DNA of 64,000 bases, taken from contig NZ_PPCN01000002.1 in assembly GCF_002906165.1 (NCBI RefSeq), positions 186,001 to 250,000 of the forward strand. Direction: 5' to 3'. This DNA comes from Roseibium marinum (GTDB lineage Bacteria; Pseudomonadota; Alphaproteobacteria; Rhizobiales; Stappiaceae). Every line of letters starts with the position of its first letter. Position 1 is the first letter of the stretch. The notes under the pieces are model-generated. The model saw nothing but the letters and a program-made list of their open reading frames with translations, had not been told where the DNA came from and searched no databases. Shown here piece by piece: positions 55,705 through 64,000 of the stretch. The position numbers were made by a program, and so were the translations under genes.

Positions 55705-56928
55705 ATGATTGCCAGCCAAAAACCCTATCAGCGCGGTGCTTCCCTGCCGCACTCCAATCCTTTTCAACGCCTTGCCGGGCTTCTGGACGGCGAGACGCCC
55801 GGCCTCGACCCGATCGTCATGACCATCGGCGAACCGCAACATGCGATTCCCGCCTTCACGGCGGAAGTTCTACTGGAAAATATCGACGGTTTCCGCCGTT
55901 ATCCGCCGATCACCGGATCGCCGGAGTTCCGCGCCGCGGTCGCGGCCTGGCTGGACAGGCGCTACGATCTCGGCGGCATGATCGATGCGGAACACGGCGT
56001 CCTGCCGCTGAACGGCTCCCGCGAGGGCCTGTCTTTCGGCGCCATCGCCGCCAGGGACCAGCTCGACAAGGGGCTGGATCATCCTGTGGTGATTCTGCCC
56101 AACCCTTTCTACCAGACCTACGCCGCCGCGGCCCATGTGGCCGATGCCCAAGCTGTCTTGCTGGATGCGGTGGCCGGCAACGGCTTCCTGCCCGACCTCG
56201 ACGGTCTCGACGCGGATCTTCTGGAAAGAACCGTCGCGTTCTACATTGCCTCGCCGACCAATCCGGAAGGCCATGTCGCCGATATCCCCTATTGGCAGCG
56301 CCTGATCGCACTGGCGCGCAAGCACCGTTTCTTCATTTTCGCCGACGAATGTTATTCGGAAATCTACCGCGAGACCCCGCCCCCCAGCATTCTGGAAGCC
56401 GCAAAAGCGATGGGTGGCGATTTTTCCAACATCGTCGTGCTCAATTCGCTGTCGAAACGATCCAACCTCGCCGGACTGCGCTGTGGTTTCGCGGCGGGCG
56501 ACCCGGATTTCCTGACGAAATGGGCCCGTTTCCGCGGTCTTGCCGCGCCGCAGGTTCCGCTGCCGGCGCAGGCTGTTGCGGTCCGGGCCTATCAGGACGA
56601 GGACCACGTCATCGAAAACCGTCGTCTCTACAACGAGAAATTCGCGGCGGCGGAACGCCATCTGAACCCGATCCTGGGTCCCGTCACCCCCGAAGCCGGG
56701 TTTTTCCTGTGGCTCGACACCGGCAGGTGGGGCGATGCGGTGACCGTGACCCGTGATCTGTGGCGGACGACCGGCGTCAAGGTCCTTCCCGGCAGCTATC
56801 TGGCCTCCGATCACACAGATGGTGGCAATCCGGGGCGAAATTACATCCGCGTCGGTCTGGTGGCGCCGCTTGAGAAGACTGAAATCGCACTTGAACGCAT
56901 GGCAAACTGGTTGGGAGAAAAAGCATGA
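55705..56928 (+). CDS. Class I/II aminotransferase (DapC-like)
   Basis: A 407-residue PLP enzyme: [43 protein letters not shown] and the Schiff-base Lys in [17 protein letters not shown]. Its neighbour relation (aminotransferase-ftsK-lolA) and family fit succinyl-diaminopimelate transaminase DapC in alphaproteobacteria, but related enzymes use aspartate or other amino acids. ftsK starts inside its stop codon. Confidence 0.82.
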   Translation: MIASQKPYQRGASLPHSNPFQRLAGLLDGETPGLDPIVMTIGEPQHAIPAFTAEVLLENIDGFRRYPPITGSPEFRAAVAAWLDRRYDLGGMIDAEHGVLPLNGSREGLSFGAIAARDQLDKGLDHPVVILPNPFYQTYAAAAHVADAQAVLLDAVAGNGFLPDLDGLDADLLERTVAFYIASPTNPEGHVADIPYWQRLIALARKHRFFIFADECYSEIYRETPPPSILEAAKAMGGDFSNIVVLNSLSKRSNLAGLRCGFAAGDPDFLTKWARFRGLAAPQVPLPAQAVAVRAYQDEDHVIENRRLYNEKFAAAERHLNPILGPVTPEAGFFLWLDTGRWGDAVTVTRDLWRTTGVKVLPGSYLASDHTDGGNPGRNYIRVGLVAPLEKTEIALERMANWLGEKA

Positions 56929-59684
56929 GACGGGCGAGCGCAATCCGCGGAAACGGCCGCCGGTCTTCGGTTAATCTTCTGGACACCGAAAGCCCGATCA
57001 AACGCTTCCTCCGGCGCAATCTTGTCGGGGCGGCCGGGCTTGGCATCATCGCCATCGCAGCGATGCTGGCAGCCGCGCTGGCGACCTGGTCGGTCAGCGA
57101 TCCGAGCCTCAATCACGCTACAGGCGGACAGGTTCGCAACGCGCTCGGCACTCCCGGCGCGGTCCTCGCCGATATCGTCATGCAGACCATCGGTCTGGCA
57201 ACCGCCGTCTTTCTGATCCCCCTGGTCCTGTGGGGCTGGAGGCTCCTGACCGGCCATGACCTTGGCATCGGCCGCAAACGCCTTTTCTACTGGGTTGTGG
57301 GCTCCGGCCTCGCGGCGGGCGCCCTGGCCGCGCTGCCGGTTCCCGAAAGCTGGCCGCTGCCCACCGGGCTTGGCGGCTTTTTCGGAGATATGGTCCACAA
57401 GGTTCCGGCGCTGATCACGTCCAACATGACCGGCGGCGCCGCGACGATCGTTGGCGGCCTCGGTCTCGGTGTTCCGTCCGTGCTTTTCCTGCTGGCCGCC
57501 GCCGGCTGGCTTGGCTCCGCCGGCCGTCCCGCGGAACGCATCGAACCTTCCGCAACGCCCAAGGGTCACGGCAAGTCGCTTGAAGAGGATCTCGGTCTCG
57601 ACGACGACGAAGGCGAATCCCGCCTCAGCCTCATGGCGAGTGCCTTTGTCGGCCAGTTTGCGCACTGGGGACTGCAGTCCACCGCCCAGCTCCGCCGTCT
57701 GACGGGTCTTAAACGCTCTTCTGCGCCTGAAGAGGAAATCTGGGACGAGGAGGAAGACGTCGAGGGCGACTTTGACGCGGACGACACCCGTCATGGCAGC
57801 CGCCTGAAAGCTTTCCGGCGGGCCCTGACCGGCCGTCTCCTGCCAGGTGGGGACGACGACGGCCTGGACGAATTCTACCAGCGCGGCCGTTATGCCGATG
57901 GCGAGGAGATCTATGCGGACGAGCCTTTCGAGGATGAAGGCGACACATTTGCGCCGGATGAGCTCCTGATCGACAAGGGACCGGTTGCCGGCCGCCCGGC
58001 GGTCCCGGTGGGCATTGCCTCACCCGAACCTGCCCCGCAGGCCTCCGCACCGCAGTCCGCCGGACCGGCACCTCAGGCCGGCCGGGTGATCCCCCCTGCC
58101 CCGCGTCCGAAACAGAGCAAGCGCGCCATCGACGAGGCGCAGCCGTCCTTCCTCGGAGCGCCCGAAGAATACGAGCTTCCGCCGCTGCGTCTGCTCTCCG
58201 AACCCAAGGTGGGTGGCAAGATCCCCGGGCTTTCCCCGGACGCACTGGAGCAGAATGCCCGTATTCTGGAAGGCGTTCTGGAAGATTTCGGCGTTCGCGG
58301 CGAAATCCTCGAGGTGCGTCCCGGTCCGGTCGTCACCCTGTACGAGCTGGAGCCGGCGCCGGGCATCAAGTCTTCCCGCGTCATCGGTCTGGCGGACGAT
58401 ATCGCCCGTTCCATGAGCGCGATTTCCGCCCGCGTGGCGGTCATCCCCGGCAAGAACGCCATCGGCATCGAACTGCCGAACGCCCGCCGCGAGACGGTTT
58501 ACTTGCGCGAATTGCTGGCTGCGCAGGACTTCGAGAAATCCAAGGCCAAGCTGGCGCTGGCGCTGGGCAAGACGATCAACGGCGAGAGCGTCGTCGCCGA
58601 TCTGGCCCGCATGCCGCACCTGCTGGTGGCGGGCACCACCGGCTCGGGCAAGTCCGTGTCGATCAACACCATGATCCTGTCGCTGCTCTACCGGCTGACG
58701 CCCGAGCAGTGCAAGATGATCATGATCGACCCGAAGATGCTGGAACTGTCGATTTATGACGGCATTCCGCATCTTCTGACGCCGGTGGTGACAGACCCGA
58801 AAAAGGCCGTCGTCGCCCTGAAGTGGACCGTCCGCGAGATGGAGGACCGCTATCGCAAGATGTCCAAGATGGGCGTCCGCAACATCGACGGCTTCAACAC
58901 CCGCATCAAGCAGGCGCTGGAAAAGGGCGAGAGCTTTACAAGAACCGTCCAGACCGGGTTCGACCGCGACACCGGACAGCCGATCTACGAGGACGAGGAC
59001 CTGCCGCTCGAGCAGATGCCCTATATCGTCGTCGTCGTCGACGAAATGGCCGACCTGATGATGGTCGCCGGCAAGGACATCGAAGGCGCGATCCAGCGGC
59101 TCGCCCAGATGGCCCGCGCGGCCGGCATTCACCTGATCATGGCGACACAGCGCCCGTCGGTGGATGTCATCACCGGGACCATCAAGGCGAACTTCCCGAC
59201 CCGTATCTCCTTCCAGGTGACGTCGAAGATCGACAGCCGCACCATCCTGGGTGAAATGGGCGCCGAACAGCTTCTGGGCATGGGTGATATGCTGTTCATG
59301 GCCGGCGGCGGGCGCATCCAGCGCGTGCACGGCCCCTTCGTCGCCGATGACGAGGTCGAAGACATCGTCAACCACCTCAAGGTTCAGGGCACGCCGCAAT
59401 ATCTGGAAGCGGTCACGGAAGAAGACGAGGGCGGCGACAGCCCTTATGATGGAGGGAGTTCTACGGGCGGCGACGAGGGTAACGATCTTTACGACAAGGC
59501 GGTTGCCATCGTGCTCAAGGACAAGAAGGCGTCGACCTCCTATGTCCAGCGGCGCCTGTCGATCGGCTACAACCGCGCTGCCTCGCTGATCGAGCGCATG
59601 GAGCAGGAAGGCTTGATCAGTTCCGCGAACCACGCCGGAAAACGTGAAATTCTCGTGCAAAACGGTCTCGAGGAAGATTTTTAA
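56925..59684 (+). CDS. ftsK: DNA translocase FtsK
   Basis: A 919-residue protein with four N-terminal membrane helices (to about residue 190), an acidic, proline-rich linker, then the RecA-like motor: [14 protein letters not shown] (Walker A, about residue 570) and [12 protein letters not shown] (Walker B), and a gamma domain at the C-terminus ([20 protein letters not shown]) for KOPS binding. It pumps DNA at division and activates XerCD. It overlaps the aminotransferase gene by ATGA. Confidence 0.97.
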   Translation: MRRASAIRGNGRRSSVNLLDTESPIKRFLRRNLVGAAGLGIIAIAAMLAAALATWSVSDPSLNHATGGQVRNALGTPGAVLADIVMQTIGLATAVFLIPLVLWGWRLLTGHDLGIGRKRLFYWVVGSGLAAGALAALPVPESWPLPTGLGGFFGDMVHKVPALITSNMTGGAATIVGGLGLGVPSVLFLLAAAGWLGSAGRPAERIEPSATPKGHGKSLEEDLGLDDDEGESRLSLMASAFVGQFAHWGLQSTAQLRRLTGLKRSSAPEEEIWDEEEDVEGDFDADDTRHGSRLKAFRRALTGRLLPGGDDDGLDEFYQRGRYADGEEIYADEPFEDEGDTFAPDELLIDKGPVAGRPAVPVGIASPEPAPQASAPQSAGPAPQAGRVIPPAPRPKQSKRAIDEAQPSFLGAPEEYELPPLRLLSEPKVGGKIPGLSPDALEQNARILEGVLEDFGVRGEILEVRPGPVVTLYELEPAPGIKSSRVIGLADDIARSMSAISARVAVIPGKNAIGIELPNARRETVYLRELLAAQDFEKSKAKLALALGKTINGESVVADLARMPHLLVAGTTGSGKSVSINTMILSLLYRLTPEQCKMIMIDPKMLELSIYDGIPHLLTPVVTDPKKAVVALKWTVREMEDRYRKMSKMGVRNIDGFNTRIKQALEKGESFTRTVQTGFDRDTGQPIYEDEDLPLEQMPYIVVVVDEMADLMMVAGKDIEGAIQRLAQMARAAGIHLIMATQRPSVDVITGTIKANFPTRISFQVTSKIDSRTILGEMGAEQLLGMGDMLFMAGGGRIQRVHGPFVADDEVEDIVNHLKVQGTPQYLEAVTEEDEGGDSPYDGGSSTGGDEGNDLYDKAVAIVLKDKKASTSYVQRRLSIGYNRAASLIERMEQEGLISSANHAGKREILVQNGLEEDF

Positions 59685-59779
59685 GCCGCATTTGCCAAAG
59701 CTTTGCCACACACGGTGACTAGCTAGGCGGTAGTGATAAGATATCGGTTGGCGACGCTAACGACTTAGGAAACTGTCTC

Positions 59780-60427
59780 ATGCTGAAACGCTTCGCTCAA
59801 TGCCTGGTCAAGCCTCTCCTGCGGACGGCGCTGGCCGCGCTCCTGTCGGTGACGGCCGTGACGGCCGCGCAAGCCCTGACCGCCGAGGAACAGGAAACTC
59901 TTCAGGACCTGAATGCCTACTTCAATTCCGTGAAGACCATGCATGGCGACTTCATCCAGTTCGGCCCGGACGGCAGCCAGTCGGACGGCAAGTTCTACAT
60001 GGCCCGTCCAGGCAAGGTGCGTTTCTACTACAACAAGCCGTCCGTCCTGGACATCGTGGCGGACGGGACGTCCGTTTCCGTGAAGGACCGCAAACTGAAC
60101 ACCCAGGACATCTGGCCGCTGGGCCAGACCCCGCTGCGCTTCCTGCTGTCCGACGACATCAATCTTCAAAAGGACACGAACGTCACCAACGTTCTGGTCG
60201 AAGAAGATCTCGTCACCGTCACGATCCTCGACAAGACCAAGTTCAATTCCGGTACGCTGACGCTGATTTTCGATGCCAAGGACTATGCCCTGAAGCAATG
60301 GACCGTCACGGACCAGCAAGGCTACGACACCTCCGTCGCGGTCTATAACGTCGTCTCCAACGGCCCGACCAATCCGGACCTGTTCAAGATCGACTACCTG
60401 GCCAACGCCCGCCAGAACCAGAACTGA
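59780..60427 (+). CDS. lolA: Outer-membrane lipoprotein carrier protein LolA
   Basis: A 215-residue periplasmic chaperone: signal peptide (about residues 10-34, RTALAALLSVTAVTAAQALT), then the LolA beta-fold with GDFIQFGPDGSQSDGKFYMA, KVRFYYNKPSVLDIVADG and FLLSDDINLQKD. It carries lipoproteins from LolCDE to the outer membrane. It follows ftsK after 95 bp. Confidence 0.93.
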   Translation: MLKRFAQCLVKPLLRTALAALLSVTAVTAAQALTAEEQETLQDLNAYFNSVKTMHGDFIQFGPDGSQSDGKFYMARPGKVRFYYNKPSVLDIVADGTSVSVKDRKLNTQDIWPLGQTPLRFLLSDDINLQKDTNVTNVLVEEDLVTVTILDKTKFNSGTLTLIFDAKDYALKQWTVTDQQGYDTSVAVYNVVSNGPTNPDLFKIDYLANARQNQN

Positions 60428-60764
60428 CAGGCCGACACCGCCCTGGGCTCTGCGGACGGTCAGAGACAGATCGTCAAAGCAGTCGATGCCTCGCGAAGAG
60501 AGTTCCGATAATTCGCCACCCCGGCCTCGAACTGTGGCCATATCCAAGGGTTGCCGGATGGTCCCGGACTTGATCCGGGACGGCGCGGGAAAAACGGCCA
60601 CTCACCATTCTGGTGTTAATGGCTCCGTGACATCAGGCAGCCGTTGAGCTTGAACGTCTTAAATTCCCGAATTTCGTGGAAATCTTATATCCATTCGGCT
60701 TTATCTTGCAGGATCTCGGTCCCTCGGACCGCAAACTCGCCAGCCCTGCAGGACCCCGCAAAGC
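60428..60764. other. Intergenic stretch with a GTCCCGG palindrome between lolA and the ATP-grasp gene
   Basis: No gene is supported. GTCCCGG-ACTTGAT-CCGGGAC (60561-60581) is the same palindrome family as 38343-38363. The last 120 bases are relatively AT-rich and probably hold the ATP-grasp gene promoter, which I cannot pinpoint. Confidence 0.5.
60561..60581. repeat. Palindrome GTCCCGG-ACTTGAT-CCGGGAC
   Basis: Seven-base arms flank a 7-base loop; the arms are identical to the palindrome at 38343-38363 while the loop differs. This kind of short dispersed palindrome is familiar from Hyphomicrobiales genomes. Confidence 0.65.
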
Positions 60765-61739
60765 ATGACTGAGACCTTCCCAGCCCAAACCCGCTCACTA
60801 GTCTTCCGGTTGCTGGAAACCTATTGCGAACGGAACGGACTGCGCCTGACGGCCGCCGACCCGCACGGGCACGCGGGTCTTGTCGAAAGCCCCGCAGGTA
60901 AACGCAGTTTCTTTAAAGGCACGCGCTTCGATCTCAACAGCTACGGCGCGGCGGAAATCGCAAATGACAAGGCCTATGCGGCCTTGTTCCTGAAGCAGGC
61001 CGGACTGGCGGTTCCGACCGGGAGGTTCATTTCCGGCGCCGAGATTCGCGACTGCAAACGCTTACCGGACACTGTTCTGGATTTCGCTGAACAAACCGGC
61101 TTCCCATTGTTCGTAAAGCCGAATACCGGCCGCGAAGGCAGGGACGTGATGCGGATCGACACCTATCACACGCTTCAGAACGCCCTGCATATTCTGGCAA
61201 AGCGTCACGACCAGCTGTTGCTGCAGGAGGAAGTCAAAGGCACAGAGTTGCGGGTGATCGTTCTGGACGGCGAGATCCTTGCCGCTATCGAGAGGCATCC
61301 GCCGAAGGTGGAAGGAGACGGCCACAGAACCCTCGCCGAACTGATCGATGCGGAGCCACGCATCAATGCCACAGACAGTCGGCTCGACTTGGAGCTCTCG
61401 CAACACGGCAGACATCTGGAAACCGTCCCGGCGCCGGGTCAAACCGTCACTCTCCTGCCCGTCGCCAATCTTTCATCCGGTGGCACTGCCCGGATCGTCA
61501 CTTCGCAACTCTCTCCCGGCCTCGCCGCCATCGCCCGGCGCGCGGCTGAAACGCTGAACCTGCGCTATGCCGCGGTGGACCTGATCCTGCCGGACGAAAG
61601 GCACCCGGGCACCCCCGCCATCATTCTTGAAGTCAACGCCGCGCCGGGCCTGAGCAATCTTTCCCGGCAGGGTGAGCGGGAAGCCGCGCTGGTTGAAAGC
61701 ATCTATGCGGCGCTTTTCGCGGCGCTTTTTGTCATGTGA
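60765..61739 (+). CDS. ATP-grasp domain protein (cyanophycin synthetase/GshAB-like ligase)
   Basis: A 324-residue protein. The domain starts with NDKAYAALFLKQAGLAVPTG (the entry helix of ATP-grasp), then GFPLFVKPNTGREGRDV (ATP-binding Lys and glycine loop), LLQEEVKGTELRVIVLDGEI and the C-terminal ILEVNAAPGLSNLS with metal-binding Glu-x-Asn. It resembles the ligase part of cyanophycin synthetases or bifunctional GshAB but lacks a Mur-ligase domain. It should activate a carboxylate and join it to an amine. Neighbours give no substrate. Confidence 0.8.
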   Translation: MTETFPAQTRSLVFRLLETYCERNGLRLTAADPHGHAGLVESPAGKRSFFKGTRFDLNSYGAAEIANDKAYAALFLKQAGLAVPTGRFISGAEIRDCKRLPDTVLDFAEQTGFPLFVKPNTGREGRDVMRIDTYHTLQNALHILAKRHDQLLLQEEVKGTELRVIVLDGEILAAIERHPPKVEGDGHRTLAELIDAEPRINATDSRLDLELSQHGRHLETVPAPGQTVTLLPVANLSSGGTARIVTSQLSPGLAAIARRAAETLNLRYAAVDLILPDERHPGTPAIILEVNAAPGLSNLSRQGEREAALVESIYAALFAALFVM

Positions 61740-61813
61740 AGGATATTGGCGGAAAGCGGGTGAACCCGGCCCGAAGACGTGACGCTGCAGTCGAATACAA
61801 CCCGCCCCTTCAT

Positions 61814-61855
61814 TTCATCGGACCTCCAATCGGATTTGAGTGGAGGTCCGATGAA
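61814..61855. repeat. 15-bp stem palindrome with the CGGACCTCCA repeat
   Basis: TTCATCGGACCTCCA (61814-61828) pairs perfectly with TGGAGGTCCGATGAA (61841-61855) around a 12-base loop. GGACCTCCAATCG is shared with 4259-4271. It lies between the convergent ATP-grasp gene and hflC and could act as a factor-independent hairpin without a T-run. Confidence 0.65.
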
Positions 61856-61881
61856 CGATTTGGAGCGGAAAATCTCCCGGC

Positions 61882-62883
61882 TTATTCGCCGGAAGCAGGT
61901 TGCTGATCGGGGACTTCGGATGGACCTGGTCCCACTCCCTTCAGGAATTTGAAGAGATCGCTTTCCGTTGACAGAACAAGCGTCGTGCCCCCGGAGATCA
62001 TGTCCTTGTAGGCCTGCATGGTTCGCGTGAACTCGTAGAACTCCGGTGCCTGGGGATCGGTATTGTATGCCCGTGCATAGATGTCGGCAGCCGAGGCATC
62101 GGCCACGCCTCGAATTTCCTCGACGGCCCGGTAGGCTTCGGACTGAACCTTGTTCAGATCCCGCACCCTGTTGCCGCGAATACGCGCCGCTTCGCCATTG
62201 CCCTCGGACAGGAAGCGTTCGGCGATCTGGCGCCGCTCGGAAACCATTCGGTCGTAGATCTTCGGCCGCACACTTTCGTTGTAGTTGATCCGCTTGAACC
62301 GGATATCGAGTAGAGAAATCCCGAAGACGCGGACCTTTTCGGCGGCGGCTTCAAAAATTTCCCGCTCGACAAGAGCCCGTCCCTTCTGGATCGGAAGCAG
62401 CGAGCCGATATCCTGCGCGAGCTCGTCATCGGTCAGAAGCGAATCCCTCAGCGGGGTACGCCCCTTTGTCGTGCGGATGATCTCGATCAGCTCGTGTTTG
62501 GCAACGGCATTTCGTGTTTCGCTACCCAGAATGTCATCGAGGCGCGACTGAGCGCTGCGCTCGTCGCGCAGACGCAGGAAGTACTGCAGAGGTTCGGTTA
62601 TCTTCCAGCGCGCGAACAGATCGACGGAAATATACAGCTTGTCCTTGGTGGGCATGTCGGACGGATTGCCGTCCCACTCCAGAACCCGGCGATCGATCCG
62701 GTTGACGACCTGGACAAACGGCAGCTTGAGCTTGAGGCCGGCCGCCGTGACAGGTTCCCCGACGGGCTTGCCGAACTGGGTGATGATGGCCTGCTCGACC
62801 TCGCTTACCGTGTAAGCGGCGGCAAAGGCTGTCACAACGACGGCGGCGGCGATTGCGGCAAGAATTCCCCATAGGAGCTTCAT
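61882..62883 (-). CDS. hflC: HflC protease modulator
   Basis: A 333-residue membrane-anchored protein: one N-terminal helix (LLWGILAAIAAAVVVTAFAA), then the prohibitin (PHB) domain with VNRIDRRVLEWDGNPSDM and a long helix FEAAAEKVRVFGISLLDIRF, and a short Pro-rich end. HflC with HflK surrounds FtsH and restrains its membrane proteolysis. It overlaps hflK by ATGA. No third gene follows; DegP-type protease genes that often follow are absent. Confidence 0.95.
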   Translation of the reverse strand: MKLLWGILAAIAAAVVVTAFAAAYTVSEVEQAIITQFGKPVGEPVTAAGLKLKLPFVQVVNRIDRRVLEWDGNPSDMPTKDKLYISVDLFARWKITEPLQYFLRLRDERSAQSRLDDILGSETRNAVAKHELIEIIRTTKGRTPLRDSLLTDDELAQDIGSLLPIQKGRALVEREIFEAAAEKVRVFGISLLDIRFKRINYNESVRPKIYDRMVSERRQIAERFLSEGNGEAARIRGNRVRDLNKVQSEAYRAVEEIRGVADASAADIYARAYNTDPQAPEFYEFTRTMQAYKDMISGGTTLVLSTESDLFKFLKGVGPGPSEVPDQQPASGE

Positions 62884-63977
62884 GGCCGATCCCCCTGTTG
62901 CTGGGGCCCCTGTGGCTGGGCCCCCTGTTGCCGATCGAGGTTGAGAAGAGGCAGGATGCTTCCGGTCGATCCGTCGACAATGATCTTCGACTGGATCGAG
63001 GGCAGCACATCCTGAAGCGTCTCGATGTAGATCCGCCTCTTTGTGACCGTGGGTGCCTTCACATATTCCGCCAGAAGCGCGCTAAACCGTGCGGCATCGC
63101 CTTCAGCCTCATTGATGCGCTTCAGCCGGTAACCGTCGGCCTCGCGGATACGCTGGTCCTTTTCGCCCTCGGCCAGCGGAATGACCTTGTTGTATTCCCG
63201 CCGCGCCTCGTTGATCAGGCGCTCCTTCTCCTGCTGGGCCTGATTGACTTCGTTGAAGGAAGCCTGGACAGGTTCGGGAGGGTTGATGTTTTTCAGCTGT
63301 ACCTGATCGATGCTGATGCCCATGGCATATTTTGTCGTCAGGGTTTGCATCTTCAAAAGCGCTTCAGTCTCGATTTCCTGCCGGCCGATCGTGATGACTT
63401 CATCGACTGTCCGGTCGCCGACCACTTCGCGCATCACGGATTCCGAGACGTATCGGAGCGTCGCACCCGGTTCGCGCACTTCGAACAAGAATTTCAACGG
63501 CTCGGAAATGCGGTACTGCACCACCCATTCCACAAGCGCGGCATTCAGGTCGCCGGTGACCATTTCCGTCTCGCGGCGGCCGTCTGACGGGCTTTGATAG
63601 GGGTCTACCGCACCGGGTGTCGAAAAACCGAACTCCTGCTTGAGCTGGCGCTTCACCGGAACGATTGTGGCGACATCGATACCCAGCGGGAATTTGAAAT
63701 GCAGGCCCGGCGGAACTTCCGCGACGTATTTGCCGAAACGCTGGACAACCGCGACCGAGTCGCTCGGAACGGTGTAATAGGAGGACCATGCGGCAATCGC
63801 CGCAATGGCGATCACACCGATTGCCAAAAGTCCTTTAAAGGATGGCGAACCTCCGGACCCCATACCGCCAAACAGCTGCCGGCCCTGCCGGAACAGGGCT
63901 TCGATCTCGGGTGGTGCGCGAGGGGGAGTGTTGTTCCAGGGTCCCTGGTTTTCCGATCCGGAGTGCTGTGAAGCCAA
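62880..63977 (-). CDS. hflK: HflK protease modulator
   Basis: A 365-residue protein with a Gly/Pro-rich cytosolic start, one helix near residues 48-68 (GLLAIGVIAIAAIAAWSSYY) and a PHB domain (VAVVQRFGKYVAEVPPGLHF), then a long helix rich in charged residues (NQAQQEKERLINEARREYNK). The C-terminus is Gln-rich. The start is a TTG at 63977 preceded by AGGAAG; the protein is intact in this window. First gene of hflK-hflC. Confidence 0.95.
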   Translation of the reverse strand: MASQHSGSENQGPWNNTPPRAPPEIEALFRQGRQLFGGMGSGGSPSFKGLLAIGVIAIAAIAAWSSYYTVPSDSVAVVQRFGKYVAEVPPGLHFKFPLGIDVATIVPVKRQLKQEFGFSTPGAVDPYQSPSDGRRETEMVTGDLNAALVEWVVQYRISEPLKFLFEVREPGATLRYVSESVMREVVGDRTVDEVITIGRQEIETEALLKMQTLTTKYAMGISIDQVQLKNINPPEPVQASFNEVNQAQQEKERLINEARREYNKVIPLAEGEKDQRIREADGYRLKRINEAEGDAARFSALLAEYVKAPTVTKRRIYIETLQDVLPSIQSKIIVDGSTGSILPLLNLDRQQGAQPQGPQQQGDRP

Positions 63978-64000
63978 GACGTTTCTTCCTGCTATTTTGA

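Noticed and set aside
1..64000. CRISPR arrays, tRNA or rRNA genes, prophage or insertion sequences
   Set aside because: No spaced direct-repeat array, cloverleaf, rRNA block, integrase or transposase was recognised anywhere in the window.

Overview
The window reads as chromosomal DNA of a high-GC alphaproteobacterium of the order Hyphomicrobiales. The gene neighbourhoods point this way: chorismate mutase-hisC-tyrC, metX-metW, dapC-type aminotransferase-ftsK-lolA, rsmB-heparinase-purH, dapF-mtaB-ftsY, phaR divergent from phaAB, an OtpR/CenR-type regulator followed by a cyclic-nucleotide-binding protein, a 1,603-residue NAD-glutamate dehydrogenase and a DUF1674 (SdhAF4) protein. The acuI-type acryloyl-CoA reductase, AGCS Na+ symporter and PHA genes would suit a marine member such as the Roseibium/Labrenzia/Stappia group, but that family-level placement is inference. 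No rRNA, tRNA, CRISPR array, prophage or insertion sequence was recognised.

Layout. 1-7.2 kb: a cupin, a small secreted peptide, a hypothetical gene, acuI with a LysR-tail remnant behind it, rpmI-rplT with a structured leader, an AGCS symporter, a MAPEG protein and a DEDDh exonuclease. 7.4-12.1 kb: two related small proteins, a multicopper oxidase whose Tat signal is out of frame with its core, a gamma-glutamyltransferase-family enzyme and a GlcG-like protein. 12.2-16.6 kb: phaR diverging from phaA-phaB, then yciB and a small membrane protein. 16.8-25.6 kb: rpmF, mtgA, cfa, ispA, the aromatic amino-acid operon and metXW. 25.6-33.7 kb: methyltransferase, gloB, small genes, a 24-codon membrane peptide, then the leftward operon dapF-mtaB-ftsY-mscS. 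33.8-40.7 kb: zinc peptidase, a CHAP/NlpC-like protein, L,D-transpeptidase, response regulator plus cNMP-binding protein, msrQ, argC-leuD and an AhpD-like protein. 40.7-53.8 kb: NAD-GDH, an MFS/UMF1 transporter, rsmB-heparinase-purH, htpX and sdhAF4. 53.8-64 kb: SGNH esterase, a peptidoglycan-binding plus C39-like cysteine-peptidase protein, aminotransferase-ftsK-lolA, an ATP-grasp ligase and hflK-hflC.

Most of the window is housekeeping: amino-acid synthesis (Phe/Tyr, Met, Leu, Arg, Lys/DAP), purines, translation, membrane-protein insertion and quality control (ftsY, htpX, hflKC), cell envelope (mtgA, L,D-transpeptidase, lolA, cfa, mechanosensitive channel) and carbon storage. Several operons are tightly packed with 4-nt ATGA overlaps (CM/hisC, metX/metW, dapF/mtaB, aminotransferase/ftsK, hflK/hflC).

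No single large undescribed system stands out. The most unusual items are the leaderless two-domain peptidoglycan-binding/C39-like protein (54.5-55.6 kb), a second small leaderless CHAP/NlpC-like protein (34.9 kb), the frameshifted multicopper oxidase, the chorismate mutase carrying what looks like a decayed prephenate-dehydratase domain, the two paralogous small proteins, two very small membrane or secreted peptides, and a modular set of intergenic palindromes and repeats.
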